8,930 bases of DNA. It comes from Thermoplasmatota archaeon (GTDB taxonomy: Archaea; Thermoplasmatota; E2; DHVEG-1). Positions within the stretch are counted from its first letter, which is position 1. Every line of letters starts with the position of its first letter. Position numbers and translations under genes: made by a program. Shown piece by piece: positions 1 to 5,669 of this stretch. The notes below the pieces were generated by a model. It saw nothing but the letters and a program-made list of their open reading frames with translations, searched no databases and was not told the origin of the DNA. The stretch is taken from positions 1 to 8,930 of the forward strand of contig JAUWOO010000074.1 of the NCBI GenBank assembly GCA_030612095.1, written 5' to 3'.

Positions 1-2
1 GC

Positions 3-1073
3 AAGGAATTTAATATTCGGTCTACCACGCAGTTGGGTGATATTTTTGTAGGTTTCGGTGTTCCTGTTAAGCATACTCGTAAACGTGCTGTTAAAGTGGA
101 TAAGGATTCTTTGAAGCGCTATTCTCTGAGTTGTCCTTTTGCCAAATTGGTTATTGATTTTAGACGGTTTTCTTCTTCATTGTCTTCATGTTTGTATCCG
201 TTGCGTGATAAAGCTGTTGCTTTTAAGATTTATTCTAATTATAACCAGTGTGTTCCTGTTACTGGTAGGCTTTCTTGTAGTAATCCAAATTTACAGGCTG
301 TTCCTAAGGAGCGGGATTTTGAAGGTATGATTCGCTCCTGTTTTGTTTCTTTAGATAAGGATTCATTGATTCTTCGTGCGGATTATTCTCAGATAGAGCT
401 TAGGTTGTTGGCTCATTTTTCTAAGGATGCTGTTTTATTGGAGGCATTTGAGAGAGGTGAGGATTTGCATAAGAGAACAGCCAGTTTAGTTTTTGGTGTT
501 CCTGTTGGTGATGTTTCTGAGGCTCAGCGTTCTAAGGCTAAGACGTTGAATTTTGGTGTTCTCTATGGTGAAGGTGCTTATTCTGTCAGCTTGGAATTAG
601 GTATTTCGTATAGTGAGGCTAAGTTTTTGATTGAGCATTTCTTAGATTCGTATAAGGGTGTTATTCCTTATCGTGTTTCTTCTGCTAATTTTGCTTTGAA
701 GTATGGCTATGCTCTTACGTTGTTGAATCGTAGATGTCGAATTTATGGTTTAGAAAAGATTAATGTTTTTCAGATTGGTAGGATGGATAGGCGAGCTTGT
801 AATTATCCTATACAGGGTTCTTGTGCCGATTTGATTAAAAAAGCTATGGTTAATATTGTTCGTGAGTTAGCTAAGCGTGGTTTGAAGGCAAGGTTATTGC
901 TTCAGGTGCATGATGAATTGGTTTTTAGTGTTCCCAAGTCTGAAGTTGGTGTTGTTAAGTCTCTTGTTAAAGATATTATGGAATCTGTGGTTAGTCTGCA
1001 AGTTCCTTTGGTTGTAGATATTGGTATCGGTAAGAATTGGTTTAAATCTAGTGGAGGAGGTGATAAGGAGTGA
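3..1073 (+). CDS. Family A DNA polymerase, C-terminal polymerase domain (5' end cut by window edge)
   Basis: Template-directed DNA polymerase of the Pol I family, probably the element's replicative or repair polymerase. The frame is open from the first bases, so the true start lies upstream; the residues just before position 33 (FNIRSTTQLGD) already match the thumb motif of Pol I. Counting from the codon at 33, the visible parts are the TGRLS-x-NPNLQ motif (residues 78-88), motif A DYSQIELR (117-124) with the catalytic Asp and the Glu steric gate, motif B R166-K170-F174-G-Y178-G on the O helix, QGSCADLIK (261-269), and motif C QVHDE (291-295) with the second catalytic Asp. All key residues are intact, so the enzyme is predicted to be active. 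The Phe at 174 is the residue type that disfavours dideoxynucleotides. Codons are strongly biased to T in third position (GTT, GCT, TCT). Whether an exonuclease domain precedes it cannot be seen. Archaeal chromosomes normally rely on PolB or PolD, so a family A enzyme points to a mobile element. Confidence 0.95.
   Translation, partial: KEFNIRSTTQLGDIFVGFGVPVKHTRKRAVKVDKDSLKRYSLSCPFAKLVIDFRRFSSSLSSCLYPLRDKAVAFKIYSNYNQCVPVTGRLSCSNPNLQAVPKERDFEGMIRSCFVSLDKDSLILRADYSQIELRLLAHFSKDAVLLEAFERGEDLHKRTASLVFGVPVGDVSEAQRSKAKTLNFGVLYGEGAYSVSLELGISYSEAKFLIEHFLDSYKGVIPYRVSSANFALKYGYALTLLNRRCRIYGLEKINVFQIGRMDRRACNYPIQGSCADLIKKAMVNIVRELAKRGLKARLLLQVHDELVFSVPKSEVGVVKSLVKDIMESVVSLQVPLVVDIGIGKNWFKSSGGGDKE
1055..1064 (+). 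promoter_or_regulatory. Full-length Shine-Dalgarno site for the zinc-ribbon gene
   Basis: AGGAGGTGAT is a full complement of the archaeal/bacterial 16S rRNA 3' end. It lies inside the last codons of the polymerase gene and five bases before GTG at 1070. It decides the start of the small downstream gene and implies translational coupling to the polymerase. Confidence 0.8.
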
Positions 1074-1192
1074 GTGATTTTTTGAAGTGCGAAAAGTGCG
1101 GCCAGTTTATGTCTTTTGATACTGGCAGTTTCGATAGAGACGGGAGGTATCTTTGTGATTCTTGTTTCACTGAGTTTCTCTATACTCTTTGA
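1070..1192 (+). CDS. 40-residue zinc-ribbon protein coupled to the polymerase gene
   Basis: This short gene starts at GTG and overlaps the polymerase stop by four bases (GTGA), behind a complete Shine-Dalgarno sequence. The product has two Cys pairs, CEKC at residues 7-10 and CDSC at 29-32, separated by a short stretch containing FDRDGRYL. That is the arrangement of a one-knuckle-pair zinc ribbon that folds around one zinc ion. No other domain fits in 40 residues. The overlap and ribosome site argue strongly that it is a real, co-translated gene. Its role is unknown: small zinc ribbons in viruses can be transcription regulators or accessory parts of replication enzymes, and co-expression with the polymerase makes a replication accessory or late regulator plausible (inference). 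Confidence 0.8.
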   Translation: MSDFLKCEKCGQFMSFDTGSFDRDGRYLCDSCFTEFLYTL

Positions 1193-1238
1193 TATGGTTG
1201 TTATTTTCTCCCTTTATTGTATTTGGGAGTAGCCATAT
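1192..1238 (+). terminator. Two-tier hairpin followed by T-rich tract after the zinc-ribbon gene
   Basis: ATATGGTT (1192-1199) pairs with AGCCATAT (1231-1238) with one G-T wobble. Inside it, CTCCC (1208-1212) pairs with GGGAG (1225-1229) across a 12-base loop. An 8-base bulge lies on the left side and one base on the right. A T-rich run (TGTATTTGTTGTTTGTT) follows. It begins within the stop codon of the zinc-ribbon gene, so it probably ends the polymerase operon transcript or protects its 3' end. Confidence 0.6.
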
Positions 1239-1257
1239 TGTATTTGTTGTTTGTTAT

Positions 1258-1379
1258 TTGTTAACTGGGTAATTTGTTGTCCTCTAAAGGGTATGTAGAG
1301 TGTGATTAGCGATTTATTTTCAGTGATTCTAAATGTGTAATACCCGATTACTGGATAGTGTCGATTACCCTATTAACAA
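1258..1379. repeat. Long-spaced inverted repeat with GGGTA-type repeats
   Basis: TTGTTAACTGGGTAAT (1258-1273) and ATTACCCTATTAACAA (1364-1379) are inverted repeats matching at 14 of 16 positions, 90 bases apart. Between or within them lie further copies of the core: GGGTA at 1289-1293, TACCC at 1341-1345, the small palindrome GTAAT-ACCCG-ATTAC (1337-1351), and a direct repeat CGATTAC at 1345-1351 and 1362-1368. The stretch lies between convergent genes, so it is unlikely to be a promoter. Binding sites for a replication initiator, integrase arm sites or a structured transcript end are all possible; the sequence alone does not decide. Confidence 0.55.
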
Positions 1380-1417
1380 ACGGTAGTTTGTTTAAGGAAG
1401 TTGTTTTTACGACTTTC
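1373..1417. terminator. Pair of compact hairpins between convergent genes
   Basis: AACAAAC (1375-1381) and GTTTGTT (1386-1392) form a perfect 7-bp stem with loop GGTA; two more A-T pairs (1373-1374 with 1394-1395) can extend it past a one-base bulge. A second, weaker hairpin follows: GAAGTTGT (1397-1404) with ACGACTTTC (1409-1417), with one bulge, one wobble and a T loop. They lie 75-120 bases beyond the integrase stop, read leftward. They may end integrase transcription or mark a protein-binding site. The rest of the gap to 1491 is T-rich with no ORF or further signal that I can support. Confidence 0.45.
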
Positions 1418-1491
1418 TGATTTGCTTTATGGCTATTAAAATGTAGCTTTTGGCTGCTCGATATTTTCGATTTTAGATTTTTGGATTTTAT

Positions 1492-2724
1492 TTATTTGAT
1501 TTGCTTCATTCTTTCTTTGATTATTTCCTGCTCTTCTTTTGTAAGATTCTTTTTGTTGAATTTCAGTAGGTCTTTGACTGCATCTTTTGGTGCGGTTTTT
1601 TTAGGATGCTTTGATATTTGTTTAAGCATGAAGTCATGAAGTTTAAGTGATTCTTTTAGAAATACATTTTCTTCTTTGAGTTCTTTGATTTGCTGATATA
1701 TTTTAGTAAGGTCTACTTGTGTTTCATAGACTTTTAGATATTTACTGGCTTTAAGATATTCTTCTTTAAGTTCTTCTTCTGTGAATCTGGCATATGAGGT
1801 GTTTAAATATCCTTCATGTCCTAGTAGTATTTCTGCTATGTCATGATTATGTTTGCTGAATTGGGTTCTGAAAGCTTTTCTGAGTGTATGTAGACGCATT
1901 GTATGATATTTAGTATTGGTATCAGTCTGATTTAGTTTAGCTTTTTTAAGAAGGTTATTCCATCTTGCTCTAACGGTGTTTGAATGTGTTGGGAATAGCC
2001 TGTCATCGATTGGTGATTTTGATATTTTTAGTATTGTTTTATCTTCAAGTTTTCTTGTTATATGTGTTATTTTGCTAGTATTTTCTAGCCATTGTTGGCG
2101 GACTTTTAGCCATGCTTTAATTGATTCTGTTGCTTCGTCTGTGATGAATGTGATTCTCTTTTTCTTATTCTTTGCATATTGGCTTTCTATTGTGATTTTT
2201 GAAGGTTTTGATTTGAGGTCGATATCTGTTAATTTTATTTGCGTGGCTTCACTGATTCTTATTCCTGAGCTTAATAATGTTAGGAATATCGCTTTGTCAT
2301 TGATTGTAGCATATTGAAGTATTTGCTTTATTTGCTCTGTTGAAGGTGCTCTGTCCTCTGTTATGGGTTGGTTTCCTTTTCCTCTGCGCCTTCGATTTGT
2401 CCAGAAGCTGTCGTCTAGTTTTATTCTGTTTTGAATTAATAGAAGTTTGATAGTGTTGACTCTGGCTGTAATTGTTTTTGGTGCTCTATTTTGCTTTATT
2501 TGGTGGAGCCAGTATCTTTTGATATCTCTTTCGTAGATGTCTGTTTGCTTATATGTTTCAGCTCTGTTTAATTCTCTTATGTCTTTGATGTAATCATCTG
2601 GGTTTTTCTTAATGTAGTTGAAAAAATCTTTAAGATTTGATTGATATGTATATGCTGTTCGCTTATTAGGGAATTCATTAATGAAGTCTTTTACAATTAT
2701 ACTGTTTTTTATTCTATTTTTCAT
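1492..2724 (-). CDS. Tyrosine recombinase/integrase of the provirus
   Basis: Site-specific recombinase that would insert and excise the element through a covalent 3'-phosphotyrosine intermediate. It is 410 residues long. A SAM-like N-terminal core-binding domain (about 10-105, with YQSNLKDFFNYI and APKTITARVNTIK) is followed by the catalytic domain. The active-site set is visible: R156 in SSGIRISEA, a Lys in the beta hairpin around 185-189 (AKNKKKR), H279-x-x-R282 in LHTLRKAF, H303 in LLGH, and the nucleophile Y311. The tail (about 335-410) is Lys/Glu-rich and predicted coiled coil, likely for multimerisation. It starts at ATG 2724 with no Shine-Dalgarno site and a TATA-like box about 26 bases upstream, so the transcript is probably leaderless. 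It lies against the host junction and ends facing the polymerase operon. Its closest relative here is the integrase at 7703-8914. Confidence 0.93.
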   Translation of the reverse strand: MKNRIKNSIIVKDFINEFPNKRTAYTYQSNLKDFFNYIKKNPDDYIKDIRELNRAETYKQTDIYERDIKRYWLHQIKQNRAPKTITARVNTIKLLLIQNRIKLDDSFWTNRRRRGKGNQPITEDRAPSTEQIKQILQYATINDKAIFLTLLSSGIRISEATQIKLTDIDLKSKPSKITIESQYAKNKKKRITFITDEATESIKAWLKVRQQWLENTSKITHITRKLEDKTILKISKSPIDDRLFPTHSNTVRARWNNLLKKAKLNQTDTNTKYHTMRLHTLRKAFRTQFSKHNHDIAEILLGHEGYLNTSYARFTEEELKEEYLKASKYLKVYETQVDLTKIYQQIKELKEENVFLKESLKLHDFMLKQISKHPKKTAPKDAVKDLLKFNKKNLTKEEQEIIKERMKQIK

Positions 2725-2734
2725 GAAGTGTGTT

Positions 2735-2752
2735 ATAGTATTATTCAGTATA
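2735..2752 (-). promoter_or_regulatory. Promoter/operator-like motif of the left integrase
   Basis: Read on the minus strand the motif is TATACTGAATAATACTAT. Its TATA part is 25-28 bases before the integrase ATG, right for a leaderless archaeal transcript. The same motif with four changes precedes the other integrase at the same 10-base distance from ATG. It may combine promoter elements with a binding site for the integrase or a regulator. Confidence 0.55.
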
Positions 2753-2861
2753 AGTAATTTGCTAGGGAATTTTTAGTTACATCTTGTACATCTGAAGTAA
2801 TATCAACAATGTCTACATCTCCATTAGTTTCTATATTGACTTCACCACAATACACACTCAT
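2745..2861 (-). pseudogene. UPF0047/YjbQ-family gene truncated after about 32 codons by the provirus
   Basis: GGAGG at 2869-2873 lies seven bases before an ATG at 2861, and this ATG is 20 bases behind the pyrK stop, so a third operon gene starts here. The 38-codon frame begins with GEVNIETNGDVDIVDITSDV, which fits the first strand and helix of UPF0047/YjbQ proteins, including the typical DIT motif. I judge this from memory of the family, not from a search. Family members run to about 130-140 residues and continue with a Ser-Gly-Ile-x-x-Gly segment and a HTT motif. Here the frame instead reads KNSLANYLY and stops, and the last codons run into the integrase promoter. YjbQ has been linked to thiamine phosphate synthase activity; the archaeal role is unclear. 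The remainder should lie at the far end of the element, outside the window. Confidence 0.7.
2753..2785. other. Probable provirus-host junction (attachment site region)
   Basis: The host reading frame of the UPF0047-like gene holds family resemblance to about codon 32 (position 2766). The integrase promoter begins at 2752. The recombination core should therefore lie in this interval, which reads on the minus strand as a stretch ending AAAAATTCCCTAGCAAATTAC. The exact core cannot be found without the other end of the element. Confidence 0.45.
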
Positions 2862-2881
2862 TACAAATCCTCCGATGTTAA

Positions 2882-3661
2882 TTAAAATCTGATTTTTCTT
2901 CCAGTCGCATCTCTTTTGTATACGCCAAAATCCTCAATGTTTCTTAACGTTTTTCCATCAAATACAGGGCCTTCTACACATACTCGCAGACCTTCACCAA
3001 TACAACATTGACTGCAAATTCCTACCCCGCACTTCATGTATCTCTCCAAGGAAGCTTGAAAAGGAATATTCTTGCATAGGTCAAGTAAACTTTTCATCAT
3101 GATTTCTGGACCGCATGTCAAAACAGAGGTAAATTTTTCCTTGCTTAACAGTTCATCTGCAAGATCTGTAGCAAAACCCTTGTAACCTTTGGAACCATCA
3201 TCCGTAGAAATGTGTATTTCAGCACCACATTTTTTAAACCTGTCTTCAAAAAACAATTCACTGCTGTTTTTCACTCCGATAATGATAGTTAAAGAAATAT
3301 TATTAATTCCCGCCTCCTCAACAGCCGGAGCAAGCATAGCAATACCAGTTCCACCACCAACAAAAAGAATTTGTTTCCCATTTATTTTAAAGCCATTACC
3401 ATATGGTCCCCTTATGCCAATTTTGTCTCCCTTTCCCAAATCGAAAAGAGCGTTTGTCGCTTCTCCAACTTTTCTAAAGGTTATACCCTTAACATCCTTG
3501 TCAATATATGAGACACTCATGGGTATTTCGTCAACACCCGGTATCCAAATCATAAAAAATTGACCTGGAATCATCTTTTTTGGATATTCAAACATAAATG
3601 TTTTGACATCCTTATTTTCTGTTTTAGCTTCAGTTATCTTTGCTATTTGTGGACTGTTCAT
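2882..3661 (-). CDS. pyrK: Dihydroorotate dehydrogenase B, electron-transfer subunit PyrK
   Basis: FAD and [2Fe-2S] subunit that carries electrons from PyrD to NAD+ during dihydroorotate oxidation in pyrimidine synthesis; cytosolic. The 259-residue product has a ferredoxin-reductase-like FAD domain (PGQFFMIW, then the MSVSY region), a GPYGNGF segment, the nucleotide-binding loop GGGTGIAML, a CGPEIMM motif, and a C-terminal cluster CGVGICSQCC with a further Cys in RVCVEGPVF. That matches the C-x4-C-x2-C...C iron-sulfur site of PyrK, with one extra adjacent Cys. The start is taken at ATG 3661 because its ATGA overlaps the pyrD stop and GGAGT (3671-3675) lies nine bases ahead. An ATG at 3721 in the same frame would force a 60-base overlap with pyrD and adds unconserved residues. 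The chain length is normal for the family. Confidence 0.93.
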   Translation of the reverse strand: MNSPQIAKITEAKTENKDVKTFMFEYPKKMIPGQFFMIWIPGVDEIPMSVSYIDKDVKGITFRKVGEATNALFDLGKGDKIGIRGPYGNGFKINGKQILFVGGGTGIAMLAPAVEEAGINNISLTIIIGVKNSSELFFEDRFKKCGAEIHISTDDGSKGYKGFATDLADELLSKEKFTSVLTCGPEIMMKSLLDLCKNIPFQASLERYMKCGVGICSQCCIGEGLRVCVEGPVFDGKTLRNIEDFGVYKRDATGRKIRF

Positions 3662-4566
3662 TTGTGTGCCACTCCGATTAATTCTGATAATCTTGTATAA
3701 TTGTGATTTTCCATCCAGCATTCCATCTCTCTACAGATTTTTTTGAATATATCAACCCCTCTGTAGTATACTCCCGATCCAATTTGTACTGCTGAAGCAC
3801 CTGCCATGATATATTCCAATGCATCTTCTCCTGTTGTTACACCACCAACACCTATTACGGGTATATCGACATTCTTTGCTATTTCATAGACACAGCGTAT
3901 TCCAATGGGCTTTATTGCCATTCCAGAATACCCTCCAGTTTTGTTAGCAAGCACAGGCATTTTAAGTTCCAGATCAATTTTCATGGCCTTTACACTGTTA
4001 ATAGCTACAATTCCATCTGCATTTCCGTCTTCTGCTGCTTTTGCAATTTCTACTATATCTGTTAAGTTCGAAGAAAGTTTGACGAAAACAGGTATGTTGG
4101 TTGATTCCTTTACCTTAGAAGTTATTTCTCTGACAAGTTTAGGATCCGATCCAGTTTCCAATCCATAACCTTTTGCATGAGGGCAGCTCATATTTAGTTC
4201 CAGGGCATCCACGCCATAGTTCTGCATCTTTTTACTTAATTCTACAAATTCATGGGAGTTTGAGCCGAAAATACTGCCAATCATGGGAACATTTGAATCT
4301 TTCAGTTTTCTAATTTCCCCCTCGAATTCATTTATCCCTGGATTGGGTAACCCCATTGCGTTTAAAATTCCATGTTCTAACTCTGCAAAAGTAGGATTTG
4401 GATATCCTGCCCTTGATTCTAGTCCAATGGACTTTGTGACAACAGCACTTGCACCGCAATCAAAAATTCGCTTCATACTTCCTGCATCTTCATCCATTAT
4501 TCCAGATGCCAGTATTGTTGGATTCCTTAGTTTAAGAGAAGCGATTTTTGTGGTAGTATCTATCAA
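3658..4566 (-). CDS. pyrD: Dihydroorotate dehydrogenase, catalytic subunit (class 1B)
   Basis: FMN enzyme oxidising dihydroorotate to orotate, the fourth step of de novo UMP synthesis. The 302-residue TIM barrel shows the N-terminal NPTILASGI, TKSIGLESRAGYPNP, NAMGLPNPG, the active-site loop NMSCPHAKGYG with the catalytic Cys typical of class 1 enzymes, VKLSSN, and the FMN phosphate site GVGGVTTGEDALEYIMAGASAVQIG. The adjoining pyrK identifies it as the NAD-linked 1B form. The start is TTG at 4566: an in-frame stop lies 12 bases upstream, GAGGTG precedes it by five bases, and the next in-frame ATG (residue 24) would remove the conserved ASGI strand. It is first in a leftward operon with pyrK (4-base overlap) and the broken UPF0047-like gene. 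Confidence 0.95.
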   Translation of the reverse strand: MIDTTTKIASLKLRNPTILASGIMDEDAGSMKRIFDCGASAVVTKSIGLESRAGYPNPTFAELEHGILNAMGLPNPGINEFEGEIRKLKDSNVPMIGSIFGSNSHEFVELSKKMQNYGVDALELNMSCPHAKGYGLETGSDPKLVREITSKVKESTNIPVFVKLSSNLTDIVEIAKAAEDGNADGIVAINSVKAMKIDLELKMPVLANKTGGYSGMAIKPIGIRCVYEIAKNVDIPVIGVGGVTTGEDALEYIMAGASAVQIGSGVYYRGVDIFKKICREMECWMENHNYTRLSELIGVAHK

Positions 4567-4571
4567 TCTAA

Positions 4572-4577
4572 CACCTC
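4572..4577 (-). promoter_or_regulatory. Shine-Dalgarno site selecting the TTG start of pyrD
   Basis: On the minus strand GAGGTG lies five bases before TTG 4566. It supports the rare start codon, since no ATG or GTG is available between the upstream in-frame stop and the conserved N-terminus. Confidence 0.7.
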
Positions 4578-4580
4578 ACA

Positions 4581-4605
4581 TATAAAGTGAAAAGCACTAT
4601 ATAAA
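4581..4605 (-). promoter_or_regulatory. pyr operon promoter with overlapping inverted repeat
   Basis: TTTATATAG on the minus strand (4597-4605) is a TATA-like box whose expected start of transcription, about 25 bases on, falls just before the ribosome site. It overlaps an inverted repeat, TATAAAGTG (4581-4589) and CACTATATA (4595-4603), matching at 8 of 9 positions across five bases. The repeat fills the space between the box and the likely transcription start, where a dimeric repressor would act. Confidence 0.5.
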
Positions 4606-4625
4606 CTCATTTTAAGGTTCATCAA

Positions 4626-4633
4626 CTATAAAA
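4626..4633 (+). promoter_or_regulatory. Candidate TATA box for nop5
   Basis: CTATAAAA fits an archaeal TATA box and would start transcription near 4655, leaving a leader of about 60 bases. A second candidate, TTATAAGC at 4665-4672, would give about 20 bases. No Shine-Dalgarno sequence precedes the ATG at 4715. I cannot choose firmly between the two boxes. Confidence 0.35.
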
Positions 4634-4714
4634 TACCAGCGGAACAAACATATTGTGCAGTGGATTATAAGCGCAAAATACATTAAAAGACGTATTATAT
4701 GATATTGAATTCAA

Positions 4715-5599
4715 ATGTATCTTGTAACACGATGGTTTGGCACGTTTCTGTGTGATGAAAACGGCATAAGAAGTAAAATTCTCTTTCCAAAAGATCCAGA
4801 AGATATTGCTAAAAGATTATTGAAGATAGATAAACAAGAGATATTAACAGAAGAGAAAAAAATCACGAAAGGTGCTGATGTAACTGTAAATGAAAAAAGA
4901 CTACAAAAAATAGGTGATTATAATCAGAACGACTCGTTTTTTAAGAAAATGTCGATTGAACCTGAAGATTTTGATTTCACTCAAGATTTAATCCATAATG
5001 CATCGATAGTACTAGCTAAAAAGAAGGTCAAGGAAAAACTGAAATCAGAGGATTTACAGGTTATTCAGATGGTTAATGCTTTGGATGATCTCATACAAAC
5101 ATCTAACTTGCTTTCCGAACGTATGGATTGCTGGTCCGTAATTCCAACGCCTGAGAAAAAAATTAAACCATTTGAAAACTTGCTTTTTGCTGTTAATGAC
5201 GAGATTAAAAGACTAGAAATGCAAATCGAGTGTGATGTTAGGAAAATTGCCCCAAACATCAGCGAGATAGCAGGATCACTGATAAGTGCACGGTTGATGT
5301 CACTTGCAGGTGGGATGGAAAGACTTGCATGTATGCCTGCGTCTACAGTACAGCTATTGGGTGCCGAAAAAGCACTTTTCAGATTTAAAAAAGAAGGCGG
5401 GAGACCCCCAAAACATGGCGTGATTTTCCAACATCCCTTGATCAATAGGGCTCCGCGGAGAAATAGGGGGAAGATCGCGCGCATACTTGCAGCAAAAATT
5501 GCAATTGCAGTAAAAGCAGATGTGTTTACAAAAAGAAACATTTCAAATGATCTAAAAGATGACATGAAGCAGAGGATAAGGGGTATAAGAAATCTGTAA
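4715..5599 (+). CDS. Nop5/Nop56-family C/D-box sRNP core protein
   Basis: Scaffold of the archaeal C/D-box RNP. It bridges L7Ae bound to the guide RNA and the methylase fibrillarin, directing 2'-O-methylation of rRNA and tRNA. The 294-residue product has the N-terminal fibrillarin-binding domain (about 1-85, with EEK...VNEKRLQKIG), a coiled coil (about 90-175), and the NOP RNA-binding domain with SLAGGMERLACMPASTVQLLGAEKALF (about 196-222), RPPKHGVIFQHPLI (230-243) and RGKIARILAAKIAIAVKAD (251-269). It is shorter than many archaeal Nop5 proteins, because the usual Lys/Arg-rich tail is brief, but other compact forms are known. The WYGLHFPEL-like segment at the coiled-coil turn is altered to CWSVIPTPE. 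The ATG at 4715 begins exactly at the conserved first strand. The fibrillarin gene, often a direct neighbour, is absent. Confidence 0.93.
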   Translation: MYLVTRWFGTFLCDENGIRSKILFPKDPEDIAKRLLKIDKQEILTEEKKITKGADVTVNEKRLQKIGDYNQNDSFFKKMSIEPEDFDFTQDLIHNASIVLAKKKVKEKLKSEDLQVIQMVNALDDLIQTSNLLSERMDCWSVIPTPEKKIKPFENLLFAVNDEIKRLEMQIECDVRKIAPNISEIAGSLISARLMSLAGGMERLACMPASTVQLLGAEKALFRFKKEGGRPPKHGVIFQHPLINRAPRRNRGKIARILAAKIAIAVKADVFTKRNISNDLKDDMKQRIRGIRNL

Positions 5600-5624
5600 A
5601 AATATAAGTAGTTGTTGTTTATTG

Positions 5625-5632
5625 TTTATAAA
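5625..5632 (+). promoter_or_regulatory. TATA box of trkH
   Basis: TTTATAAA lies 38-45 bases before the chosen trkH ATG, placing transcription start near 5655 with a leader of about 15 bases that contains GAGGA (5662-5666). The T-rich run just before it (about 5609-5629), directly after the nop5 stop, could also serve as the nop5 terminator. Confidence 0.5.
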
Positions 5633-5669
5633 AAATTAAGTTGAATTGGTAAGTGGAAATAGAGGAAGC

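Larger units (their letters stand above)
1..2770. mobile_element. Integrated virus-like element (one end; continues left of window)
   Basis: This segment carries a family A DNA polymerase of virus type, a tiny zinc-ribbon gene and a tyrosine integrase at its right edge. The integrase sits at the junction with host DNA, as is common for proviruses. Composition supports a foreign unit: hand counts give T25/A8 at 481-540, where the coding strand is +, and T35/A8 at 1501-1560, where it is -. Host DNA at 3001-3060 is balanced (A18/T16). The right boundary is placed at about 2755-2785, because the reading frame of a host gene entering from the right stops resembling its family there. No capsid or packaging gene is visible, so a plasmid-like integrative element is also possible. 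The other end lies outside the window. Confidence 0.7.

Noticed and set aside
139..330. Open frame of 63 codons on the + strand inside the polymerase gene
   Set aside because: It is out of frame with strongly conserved polymerase motifs and has only hydrophobic low-complexity content from T-rich DNA.
1976..2317. Hydrophobic 113-codon frame on the + strand opposite the integrase
   Set aside because: It is the complement of integrase codons including the R156 motif; the apparent membrane-like sequence comes from T-rich complement.
3662..3721. Longer pyrK start at 3721
   Set aside because: It would overlap pyrD by more than 60 bases, whereas the ATGA overlap with GGAGT at 3671-3675 gives a normal coupled start.
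4567..4714. C/D-box guide RNA beside nop5
   Set aside because: No paired box C (TGATGA) and box D (CTGA) elements occur in the gap on either strand; the same holds for 7444-7702.
5065..5565. Long minus-strand frame opposite nop5
   Set aside because: It lies fully against conserved NOP-domain codons and has no ribosome site; a shadow. The frames opposite pyrK, pyrD, trkH and the right integrase were rejected for the same reason.
5646..5669. TTG start extending trkH by eight residues
   Set aside because: The ATG at 5670 fits the TATA box and GAGGA site, and the extra residues do not resemble the family.
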